This document shows, piece by piece, positions 36,001 through 47,800 of a stretch of DNA of 64,000 nucleotides. The translations under genes were made by a program, and so were the position numbers. The notes under the pieces are model-generated. The model was not told the origin of the DNA, ran no database searches, and was given only the letters and a program-made list of their open reading frames with translations. Numbering within the stretch: the first letter of the stretch is position 1; each line of letters begins with the position of its first letter. Origin of the DNA: Siniperca chuatsi (Eukaryota; Chordata; Actinopteri; Centrarchiformes; Sinipercidae); assembly GCF_020085105.1 (NCBI RefSeq), contig NC_058055.1, forward strand, positions 4,115,322-4,179,321, read 5' to 3'.

Positions 36001-39000
36001 CACAGACAGACTATGAAATGATCCTACTAACAAGTAGTGTTAGTAGGATCATTTCATAGTTGGCTTGGTCTTTTCATTGGATTTGTAGAAAAGTACAGAA
36101 AATCACCAGATTTATCCTTTAGCATTACTGAATACATGTCCCTGTGGCAAAGCTGATTTTTTGGTATACTCCTTAATGTGTAGACACCTCTTATTTGCTC
36201 TTAGAGGTATAGTCTATCATGGACCTCTTATGTGGCACATAGAAGGTCTAAAGTAAAGGAAAGGTTATTATGTCCTAATGTCTGCTCCCCTTAAACATGA
36301 CTTAAATATAAATGTTCTTACCTCATCTTTTGCATGGAATGCAAAGTTGTTTCCATCGTTTATTCTGTTGCAGAGAAAATCAACAGGGATTGTCAGTTTC
36401 TCATGCACTGCAATGCCTTTTATAACCATATGTCCAATGAATAAAAATGACATTGCACTTGTTTAATATTCTATGTTATGATGTTTCTCTCTTAAATCTG
36501 GAGAAATAGGCTATAGGCTATAACTTCTTATTTTAATTGTAAAGAAACATTACACTTTAAAAATATCTCAGTAAAATCACAATTTCTGCCATTAAAATTT
36601 GCTTAATTGCTTAACTTACTGAAGAATGAAGACATTTTTCTTTTTCTTGTATCCCATTGAAGGATCAAATGAGCAGTTACTAAGGTCAACGGGAGGCTCT
36701 TCATTGTACGTTGTGTTGTGGTGCCTAGCATCCTTGTAGAAGGTCAGCTGTCCCTCTTTCAGCACACAATATACGTTCACCCAGGACTTGCTGTAAAATC
36801 AAAATGACACATTAAGCTTATTTGCTTCACCCAGTACAAGTAAAGATGGACACAATACCTAACAATAACAAGGCTATCTGTCATTAATAAGGTACAACAA
36901 CAAACTAAAGATTTAGAAATGTATTTAATGCTCATTTGATTGAATTGATGTTTGCTAAGCCCCACCCCCTTAGTTACTGTTGCTATGACTGTCAAGCGTT
37001 CCGTTCTTGCACGGCACATATGCAGTTTACAATGACAGCGGTGACAGATTTACCATCGAAATTCTTAGTACTTTTAGAAACAATGGGGGACTTGACTTCA
37101 GGCAGAGGTAGACAAAAGCAGGCTTCTCATTTCTAGCAGACGACCGATGATTTTGGCAGCTAAAATGACAACTGTCTTGACAGATTAGCATAAACTAGCT
37201 CCATGACTTGGTTGGAAACACTGTCTCCAGCTGACTTTTTAATGTTTCCAGCGGACTCACCAGTTGATGATCCATGTAGAGGACATGGAAATAAAGAAAC
37301 AGCATTGCTCTTGTATTACAGTGTAGAGCTAGTTCTAGTATTACAAGTGTGATAAGGAAAAGTGCGAGATCAGACTGTTATTCATTGATCAGACTGTTAT
37401 TTGTTCTAACATAACCCAGTTTGGATTATATACTTTTGTGTATTTTCAAACAGTTTGTTGTCACTTTTAACTAATGCTTGTAGTGAGGACTAACCGATGT
37501 AATCTCGTTTGGCTGGGGTTGCTGGAGTGTAAACTTCCTCAGAGCTGCTAACGTTAGCCTGAACTCTGACAGCTTCCAGGATCAACTTCCACAAAGTGGG
37601 AAAATACAACACAATGGATGTGCTAGTTGTGACCGGGCTTTTTTTTAATGTAACATAATCCCACAAATTACTCTAGGTAGTTCATGATGTGCTCCTTGGA
37701 AGTAAAGATTGGTTACTACTGTAGGCTGTAAGCTAGTTAGGCTGGACATGCTAACATTTGCATCTTATGTTGGATCAGATAAACAGACTGTTTCCATCCA
37801 ATCCATTTCTTACACTTTGTGTTTGTGTTTTTGGTTTTGGAAAGGCTTTAAAAAAGACACCACCCTCCAAACTCTTTAAATGGTGAGTATCGCTCTTGTT
37901 TGAGCCCCATGCACATTGCTTCAACATGTGGAGAAATCCAAAGCTTGACAGCCTGTTGTTCCTAGTTACGGTTGCAATAATTGGACAGTCACTGTTCAGG
38001 TAAGGGGTTTAGCAAACAGTCAATTGTAAGCTATATCTATTGTATGATTTATAAGTGGTTGTACCTGTTTGGGCTTCTCTGCTGAGCTTCAAGGTCAGAG
38101 GTGGTGACCTTTTTGCGGTAGAGGAAACCTTCATTATGGGCAGTGTGTGAAGGCGGCTGAGGTGTCGTTGGGGCACCAGTAGCTGGAGCTGAGCGAGAAC
38201 GTCGTGTCTCCTCAGGCTCTTTTGGACGGGGCCTCCTCCTTGGTTTGGGGCGGTCTCGGGCACGAGGACGTCCATCAAAACGAGTCACGGGTGCTGAGAG
38301 GCTGCTAGGAGGCCGATAAGGCTCTCCTCGTGCCTGAAAAAGCAGAGAAAAAGAGAATGTGACACCAAGACACAAAGAAAAATGAACACACATAGCACCG
38401 TTGTGATATACTGTATGTAAGCTAACTCACATTTGCTGCTTCTCTCTCCTGGACCTGTTCTACAATCTCTGCCATGGTCGATCTCTTCTCCCTGCAGTGA
38501 CAACAGACACCCAAACAGTGAACACAATCATTATGTGACCTTAAAAATCATTAGGATCACGCTGGACAGTGCTGACTAGGCAAAAGCCAAATTTTGGAAA
38601 GATCATTTGAATTTCACTGTCACCAGCACAACTCATTCACATACCCTGAGCGTTTGTCAGAGCCCTCCTTAACAGAGCCCTCCAGGTCACTCGAGTCCTG
38701 CCTCTGCAGCCTCTGCTTGCTGCTCCCCTCCTGTTCACTCGATGACTGCCTCTCCAGGCGCCTCCGGTATCGCTCCTGACGCACAATCAGCGGCAGCTCG
38801 TTCAGCCTGGCCTGGATCTCCTGTTCGCTGGAGGTCTGTCTGCCCAGCTTGTACTCCCTCTCTCGCCTCAGATGATCCATCTGAGGATCAGAGCGGCTGC
38901 CACGGGGATCCCTCTGGAGACGGCCGTGAAGGAGCTCCAGCCCTGACTCTGGTCCCACCATGTCTGCCATAGGGATGTCCCCAAACTGTTCCCGCTGCAC

Positions 39001-42000
39001 TCTGCTGGCTTCTAGGAGGGGGTTTACAGCCTTGTGAATATGGTTGATTCTGGGCTGGATGAAGTCAGCTTTCAGGTGCTGCCATGCATACGCCATTTTA
39101 GGGTCCATGATGCCACCACTCTGCGCCAGGTAACCAGAACTGCCCAGACTTCCACTGCTGTAATGATTTTGTGCCAGATAGCCTGAGCTACCCAATCCCC
39201 CACTGCTCTGATAATTCGGCGCTAGGTATCCAGAACTCACAATATTAGGCTGTTGTGCCAAATACCCAGAACTCCCCATATTAGGCTGTTGTGCCAAATA
39301 CCCAGAACTCCCCATATTAGGCTGTTGTGCCAAATACCCAGAACTCCCCATATTAGGCTGTTGTGCCAAATATCCTGAACTCCCTAAATTAGGCTGCTGT
39401 CCTAAGTATCCAGAACTTCCCATATTTTGTGGCTGGGTCAAATATCCAGAACTGCCCATATTCTGTTGAGGCAGAAAGCCAGGGCTTCCCATCCCACTGC
39501 TTTGTTGCTGAGCTAGGTTACCTGAACTTCCTAACCTGCCACTGCCTAGATGGTTTTGCATACCACCCACACACCCAGTAGTCAGTCCAAAGTACCCAGA
39601 GCTCTCTGCACTGCCAGTAGTTTGATGGTTTAGCCCAAGGTAAGTAGAAGTGTCTGCTCCAACACTGTGGGAGGTCAGCGCAGAGAAACCGGAGTCACTT
39701 CCACCTCCAGCCACCTGGTGGTTCATCCCAAGGTACGAAGAGCTCACCAACTTCCCACTGCATTGCTGTTCCAGTCCGTGGTAGCCTGATCCATTTATAA
39801 CTGGGTTGTAGCTGGCGAGGGTTGAGGACAGTCTCTGGGTTGCAGGGGTGGCACCCAGATCCAGACTGGTCTGTAAGGGTTTGGGTTCTATATGCGCCTG
39901 TACCGTATGCCTCAAGAAAGATGAGGTAGCACTGGTTGAGGGAACACTGGGAGTCAGACAAGATAATGGGAACATCCTTCGGCTGGAGAGTGGGGTTGTC
40001 TTTTTCTCCTCCTCTTTTTTCTTCTCAGCCTAAAGAGAGAGTTAACTAAATAACTAATAGCACTACATAAACCCAATCATAAAATCAGAAATCAAAGGCA
40101 GGATGGTCCAATAAAATGGAAGTACAACAAGTTATCAGGAATGATCTGCTCAAAAGAGTCTGTTTTATTGCCTACTAAACAATGTAGCATGAAATGTAGA
40201 TAGGGTGCAGTGAGTGAGGGTACACCACATGCAGTAAACGTCATGAGACAGATGCAAACTCATGGAATGCGCCCATGCCTGCTAAGCAAACACAACATCC
40301 CAAGGTCACATTTTTTTCCTGTAGCAGCATTAAATTGTGACTCCACCAAACTGATTAAACATTTATCTACAGTCATGCTTACTGCGGAAAGCTGGCGGAG
40401 AGAGCTGAAGCGTTCTTTCCAGGTTACCGCAGCCTTGCGGAAGGCCTCGTGGCGAAGGATGAGCTGCTCAACCTCGTCTGTTTGGGCCCGGGCCTCTCCT
40501 CCCTCTGGCTCCTTAGAGGTGATCAGCGGCTCCTTGGCTTTCAGCCAAGCTTCCGCCTTTACTGTCTCCTGGGCAAACTGGAACTTTTCCTGCTCTGGAA
40601 GTGACAGCAGACCAACAGCACAGTTACCATCACACCACATGTGTGTAATGTTAGATCAAACAAAAAGAACAGTAAGATTCATACATGACTCATGATAGCA
40701 GGACAAAATGGAAAAAACGTGTTGTGTTGTGTTAAAAGCTGCTTCTGCTCTGATGTAGTTGCCTAGTGAGTTACTCACTGCGCTGTAACTTTTCCTGGTG
40801 TTTGTCCCATTTTTCAACAAGATCCTTCTGCTTAGCCAGAAGGCTGTCCAACTTCTCTTTTATCTGTGGTGACAGACAGATTGTAGGCATGACCACAACA
40901 ACATATTGCTATATCGTAATCAAGTAATTGTATGGGTTTATGTATTCTTTTATCGCATGTGTGATAGTCATTCAAATGTGTTGTACTGTTTGTTAGCCTA
41001 ACCTCCTCTGATGCAGGGTTGCCTGCAGCTATCAGGATCTTGCCGAGATCTGCACACTGCTGTATGGTCTTGCTGCGGCCGTCTATTTTGGCTTTCAGCT
41101 CCTGATGTTGTCTGATCATCACCTCGAGAGCCGTCAAATCTCTGAGGAGGGATAGATCAGATTATTCACATTAGATTAAGCAACAAATACTATTAGGGAA
41201 TCCGTATACCTGCAGAGTGTAAAATGTTAGCTGTATGTTTCACAAGTATACCAGTTTACATACTGTAATACAGCAGACGATTAGTCAATTTCTCTATTAG
41301 ACGGTCGATCGTCAGAATGTTTAGTTGATGGCGGCCCTTGCAGATGTGGTGGCCAGTAGCTCCTTCAAACTTCACTAAGTTTTGTTTTAATTTTTAATTT
41401 TTTCGCCTTTATTGCTGAAGCACGTATTACCTATGACAGAAATACACTCATCAGCATCGGAAAAGGAAGTGCGGGGATTGGATTAAGTGCAGCAGATCCT
41501 TGAGACGATCACTGCCCTTCCACTGCATCTCCCTATGGGATAAATATCATGTCATATTTAGAAAAAAAAAAAAAAGCCTCGAAAGGTTGAAAGTCAGTGT
41601 TCGAAAGCTTAAAATCTTAAAAAAGGGTTTTGCAAGATTGAAACTGAGTTTTGAAGGCTTGCATAATGTTTTGATAGGCTGAACAAAAATTTCAACAGTG
41701 AAAGCAGTGCCTGTGGCAGGCATGGACATCGAATAAAATCTGCAGTAGATAACCAGTTAACATGGTCAACTAGTGCCTGCCACAGGCACAACAAGGACGT
41801 ACAGGATATTAAAAATAGCCTGCAGTACTCTCAGAAGGACATGGAAGAGTAAAACAAAAAGTTCAACCTTAAGACCGTCTCTGACAGATCTCTGCTTGTG
41901 CAATCCTCTATTGACAAACTCACTGTTAAATCTGAATATTTAGTCAGTCAAGGAGGAACAATATTCTCATTGATGGAGTACCTGATGAGAGAAATGAATC

Positions 42001-44863
42001 GTGGCATGTCACAGAATCTCAAGCTTGCTGACAAGTCGGAATTTTATCCTAAACTAATTGAGATCGAACGTGCACATCGTAATGGAAAATATGATGAGCA
42101 ATCCAACAAGCCATGGTCAATTGTCATGAAATTACTCAGATTTAAGGATAAAGAGGAAATCCCTAAGAGAGGAAAAAACCTTAAAAGGCACCAAGATCTA
42201 CGTCAATGAGGAATTTACTGAACGTGTGAGACAGAAACTTACAGAACTGTGGCCAAAGCTTAAAGAGGCTCGTGACAAGGTAATGGTAGTAAATTTACGA
42301 TATGACCAGCTAATTGTTCACCCACCTTGAGATATAATATCTCGCCCCTCGTGAGTGAGCTTATCCCCCTCGCTCTCCACTTGCAGTATCTGTCTCTATT
42401 TGAGTCTCCCTTGCTGTGGACACTAATAACCCTGTCTTGGACTCTTCTAATCCAGTGAGAGACTTTGCAGCATCTTCCAACTACTAAAATATGTCACCTT
42501 TCTCACATGCTGATCCTGATAATCATTTTAATGTTTTTAACCAAAAGTTAGATACTTGCAAATACTATACTGAAGACTCTTTAAAAACAATGTGTCTAGA
42601 AAAAAAATTCAATTCATTCACACTATTTCATCTGTTCTGAGTATGCCAAAACACTTTGAGTCATTAATTGACTACTACCTTTACACTTTTCTGTTGTGGG
42701 TCTTACTGAAACTTGGTTAAACGACTCTAAAGAGTCTCTCTACTCAATAAATGGCTACAATCATTTTTTCAGTCATAGAAAAGATAGACCAGGTTGTGGA
42801 GTATCCCTCTTTGTGAAAGAGTCTATTAGATACACTCTGCAACTAGATTTAGTAATTGGTAATCCTAATACAGATATTTATGTCGAATCAGTTTTTATTG
42901 AGTTAATAGGTGCACCTTGTTTTTCAGGCCATGTTGTTATTGGCTGCGTATTTAGACCACCAAGCTGTAATGTTAACTCTTTTGCTGATAATCTTGATGA
43001 ACTTCTGAACACAATTAACAAGGAGTGCAAACCATGTTTTATATTAGGTGATTTAAATATTAATCTACTGCACCCTAACTCAGAAACATTTGTGAATCTA
43101 TTATCTGCAAATGCCTTCTATCCCCTTATATCACAAGCCACTAGAATCACTTTATCCAGTAAGTCACTGAGAGACAATATTATTACCAACTGTACAAATA
43201 GACATTGAGTGTCTGGTATACTCACTACTGATATATCAGATCACCTTCCTATTTTTGCTGCATGCAATTCTTCTGAGATTAAGCAAGTTGTTGCAAATAC
43301 TTTCTCAAGAAATTTCAAGATGTCCAATGTAGAAAATTCTGTTGATAAACTCTCTGGTATTAAATGGGATAAAACAGCAAATGATGCATCTGGGCCACCC
43401 TTAGCAGCAACATTTCAGCATGACCTTAAAAAAGCAGTTCATGCTCGAAAACCCTCCAATGTGGCTGAATTACAACAATTATGCAAAGATGAGTGGGCCA
43501 AAATTCCCCCACAGCACTGTAAAAGACTCATTGCAAACGCTTGATTGCAGTTGTTGCTGCTAAGGGTGGCCCAACCAGTTATTAGGTTTAGGGGGCAATC
43601 ACTATTTCACACAGGGCCATGTAGGTTTGGATTTTGTTTTCCCTTAATAATAACAACCTTCATTTAAAAACTGCATTTTGTGTTTACTTGTGTTATCTTT
43701 GACTAATATTTAAATTTGTTTGATGAGCTGATGATCTTTAAAAGCTACTTGCTTAACAGGAAACAATATGTCATTTGGAATAGAACTAACTCATCAAACA
43801 GCCACATACAGTGTGGTCTTCCACAAGGTTCCATACTAGGTCCTCTTTTATTTCTTATATACATCAATGATTTGCATTTGATATCAAAAGAAGTGCTCTT
43901 CATTTTATATGCCAATGATACCAATATTTTTCTTACAGACAAAGAAGAACATAGGTTGATAACCCGTATGAACAATGTTCTGGATAGGATGGATATCTGG
44001 TTCAAATGCAAAAGGTTATTCCTTAATGAATAAAAAGAGCGCTTATATGATCTTCCAGATCCTAAAAATAGAACTCTATCAGATCATCTTTGTCCCATTC
44101 ACATAGCTAACAATGTGCTTGAATATGGTAAATGGACTGTACTTATATAGTGCCTTTCTAGTCTTTCTGACTACTCAAAGCGCTTCAACTACATATCACA
44201 TTCACCCCATTCACACACTGATGGCAGAACTGCTCATCAAAGTAACTAATCAGTCACACACACTCACAAACCGAAGGCACAGCCCTCGGGAGCAATTTGG
44301 GGTTCAGTGTCTTGGCCAAGGACCGCCGACCTTCCGATTGGTGGACGACCCACTCTACCACTAAGCCACAGCCGCCCCCTAATATGTTTCCATGTTAAGT
44401 GCTTAGGTGTAATTACTGATGATCAGCTTAACTGGAAAAAACACTTCTCTTATGTGGCCAGTTTTCCATTAGGTACAGAGGTCCAGTTATATGAAACAGC
44501 TTTTCTGCTTCACTTCGCAGTTCCTCCTCATTTCTGAGGATCTTAAACAATTTCTCTTAATGGAGTACAGTACTATGTAAAAGTGGTATGATACAGCGTA
44601 TGATGACAGTGCAAATATTTGTTATTGTAATCCTTGTTTTTAATTCTTTTTTCTTCCTTGGTCTTTTTATCTCTAGTATTTCCTGTTTGGAATTTGTATT
44701 ATCTTTTTTCTTTTAGATATTTAAAAAAAAATGTATGTCTGTTGTAAAATTGTGGCAAGCATAGCCTAGCTGTTTCTAATCTTAATTTTAGGTGGGTTCC
44801 TTTTACAAACCCTTATTGGGCTTTTTTCACTTTTCTCTTTTGTTCTATTTCATTATATGCACA

Positions 44864-44894
<31 letters not shown>

Positions 44895-47800
44895 CTTAAC
44901 AAGGATATGGCAGATGTCTTACCGGGGCTCATCCCATCCTATCTGGCCCATGATGCCTTCCATCCACATCAGGTTTTCACGCACCACTGAGAAGAACTGC
45001 ACCTTGTCGGTTACTGAAGTGACCTGGACGCGACTGGCCTCACAAGAGCTCAGCAGCTCCTTCCACGCCTCCATCACTTCCTGCTCTTTGACCATAATGG
45101 CCTCAGCCTTCTCACCTGCATAGATGGTCCTCAACTGGGCAGCATTCTCCTGCAGCTGCCTCACCTGCACCAAGACAGGATGAAGGGAGTTAGTAGCTTC
45201 ATCACAGTATATACAGTAATATAGTCAGTGTAGGAGAATGGTTGTTTGTAGAAAATAAATTGAACTGAACTGATTTAATTAGGGTTTCTGTCTGTGGGTT
45301 GAACAAAACAAGCTATTTCAAACAAACAAACAAACAAACATGTATTTGAATATATTTATATAGTCTAAGGGCTGAGTAGTCCATGGATGTGGCCAACGCT
45401 TTTTTGCCGAAACATTTTTCTTTGCTAAATTTATATGCACTAATCCTTGTGCTCATGAGCAGCAAGTACACTGTGTGACTGATGGGTTCTGAAAGAAATC
45501 ATATCACTTGCCTGTGCGACTAGCAGTTGAAGGGCATGTTCAAAGGAGTGCATGAGTCTCTGCAGGGTGGCTGGATTGGTGATGTTGGCTTGGCACGCCC
45601 TCACCTCTGGCAGCTGCTTCATCTTCCCTGCGATCTGAGCCAAGACCTACAACACAGGACAGCGTCGTTATCACGAGTGCTTTAAAAATAGAAGCCGCAT
45701 GTCACGGCCAGACTGTCTACCTTTGAAACGGCAATGAAGAACACTGTACACCTGAATCGCAGGCTGATATTTGTTTTGATTGTACCTCTTTGCAATCAGT
45801 GAAGAACTTGTGCAGCTGGTGCGATGCTGCCAGCATCTGTCTGCGGGTCTCCATCAGCTCCAGGAGGTCGGCCCACGACTCGTTCAGTCCGTCCTTCCAC
45901 TCAGCGATGGTGGCTGCGTCCGAGTGGCCACAGTCGATCATCTCGTTCACCATTTTGTTCACCTGCTCCATGCGCTGCTGGCCAATGCTGTTGGTTTCTG
46001 AGGCAAACTTGGTGAATCTCTCCTGAAGCACCTGCAGCACACATAAACCACACAACACTACAGGGACTGGACACAATAACATGAACTAATTCATTCTGAT
46101 ACAATGCAATAACACAATGCATTAAGTGATGTAATAAATACTGCCTTTGTGAGGCTCATAATATATATATATATGTATGTTTTGAGACAGTGGGTGCTTT
46201 CCATTCTGCTAATTATGCTTTTTCCCATCCTCATGCTCCGTGACCCGGAAATCAACCGAGGTCCGCCATCACCAAGGATGTTCCAATCCCTTAAATTCGT
46301 CTCGGTGGAGACGAGGAGCTTGGAGAGAGGAACCACAGGTGTGTCCTATGTAGAAGTTTTTAACTGTTTAATAAATCTGTTTAGTGATTGGTCAGCTTGA
46401 TTGGTCTGATCTAATGGGACAGTAAAAGGAAGGTGTAGAGTAGATTTGGCAAACTAACTGTGGAAACAGGAATAACAACACCAACTGTGTTTATTCTACA
46501 GCTGAAACGATTAGTTGATTAATCAATGGTCAGACAAAACGAGTATTTGAATACCTGATGGGCATTTTTACAGACAAAATGATACGAGAAAATAATTGGC
46601 GGATTAATCGGTAATGAAAATAATAATTAGTTGCAGCCCTAGTTTATTCATAGTATAAAAATGATTGGATGTGTGTGCGATACAAATCATCAATGAAACA
46701 TAAAAACACTCTTTGTTACTGTGTCGGTTTTTTCTTCATCAACCAAAACTCTTTTCTCCCTCTTTTCTTAGTTTTCATTATACATTCATCTTGGTTCATT
46801 GAGGAACGTATACAGCTATACAGTCAGTATTATGTATAGGCCTATTTACTTTATCCTCTTGCATTTTTGCTTTGCGGCCCACGGCATGTTTGCTATGGAC
46901 ATTATGTTGTATGTTATGTTGCGTGAGGCTGGAAAATTAAATCAGGCCATGATTTGATCAGAAGATAACAGGGCTTAAAAACTAAATTAAACATTTTAAA
47001 GTTGCTTTATTTGCTTTCTTTCTGTAGTGGATTCTGAAGGTTACAGCATTAATATTTGCTACATGTTGGTTCATTTAGACATACACTGTGGAAACAAACA
47101 TATTTCTTTCAGAAACAACTATGTCCTGACATGATAAGACTACTATTACTGTGTTTTATATTACTGCTTTCACACTTAGAGGCCAAGTGTGAACGTTTTT
47201 GTGAAAATTAAAGTTAAATTATTTGTGTCAATTATTACATTAACAATGATATTATATTGGTCATTGTTCTGATGTGAAATATGTCATATAGTTATATGAT
47301 CGTGGTGTTCGCTCATAAGTTACTCTGACTGTAAAAGTCTCCTGTGGTGGGAGTAGTGTAAGAACTAAAACTGTGTTGATGGACTGACCGTGACATCCTC
47401 GAGGTCTTGGCCCAGCTCAGTGGAGCTGGCCACCACCTCGCGCTCAGTGATCCACTTCTCTAACTCCTCCACCTCCTTGTTGAGCTGATAGAGCCAGTAC
47501 TGCTGTTCCAGCTTGGTCTTCCTGTGCTCCACCATGTCCTTCAGAGACACATACAGCCGGTCTATGTGGGACTGCTGCTTGGTGATCTGCTCACTGTTGA
47601 AAATTGAGAGAGAACAGAATGCTACCAAGATGAGCACTGACAATGTTACCCTGACATTACCCTACACGGTAGATAGAACATGCAAAAATCAAACTTTCCT
47701 CTTTTCTTGGGCTATATGAGCTGCTTTGTGAGTGCACGTGTGACAGTGAGTCATGCCACACCTTTCTGGGTGTCCAAGTTCCAGTAGATGCTGGCATTGC

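Larger units (their letters stand above)
41830..44540 (+). pseudogene. Degenerate LINE retrotransposon (ORF1, endonuclease, reverse transcriptase fragments)
   Basis: The element lies in an sptbn4 intron, opposite in strand. ORF1-like residues near 41,898-42,290 ([29 protein letters not shown]) resemble LINE RNA-binding ORF1 proteins and are frameshifted near 42,175. An apurinic-type endonuclease follows at 42,696-43,300 ([36 protein letters not shown]). A reverse transcriptase block lies at 43,745-44,035 ([20 protein letters not shown]; the catalytic YADD-type motif reads YANDT). A late RT piece is at about 44,395-44,465 ([17 protein letters not shown]). Stops, frameshifts and two later insertions make it inactive. 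The clade (L1-like ORF1, L2/CR1-like RT) is uncertain. Confidence 0.8.

Noticed and set aside
39242..39385. Regular 36-base direct repeats, CRISPR-like at first sight
   Set aside because: The units are contiguous with no spacers, keep a reading frame and encode the spectrin SSGYL array in a vertebrate gene.
40210..40695. 161-codon + strand open frame overlapping an sptbn4 exon
   Set aside because: It is antisense to a clear spectrin-repeat exon (40,594-40,383) whose frame and splice sites fit the family.
43209..43544. 111-codon open frame that looks like a small gene
   Set aside because: Its first half is the end of a LINE endonuclease and its second half a Tc1 transposase tail in shared frame by chance.
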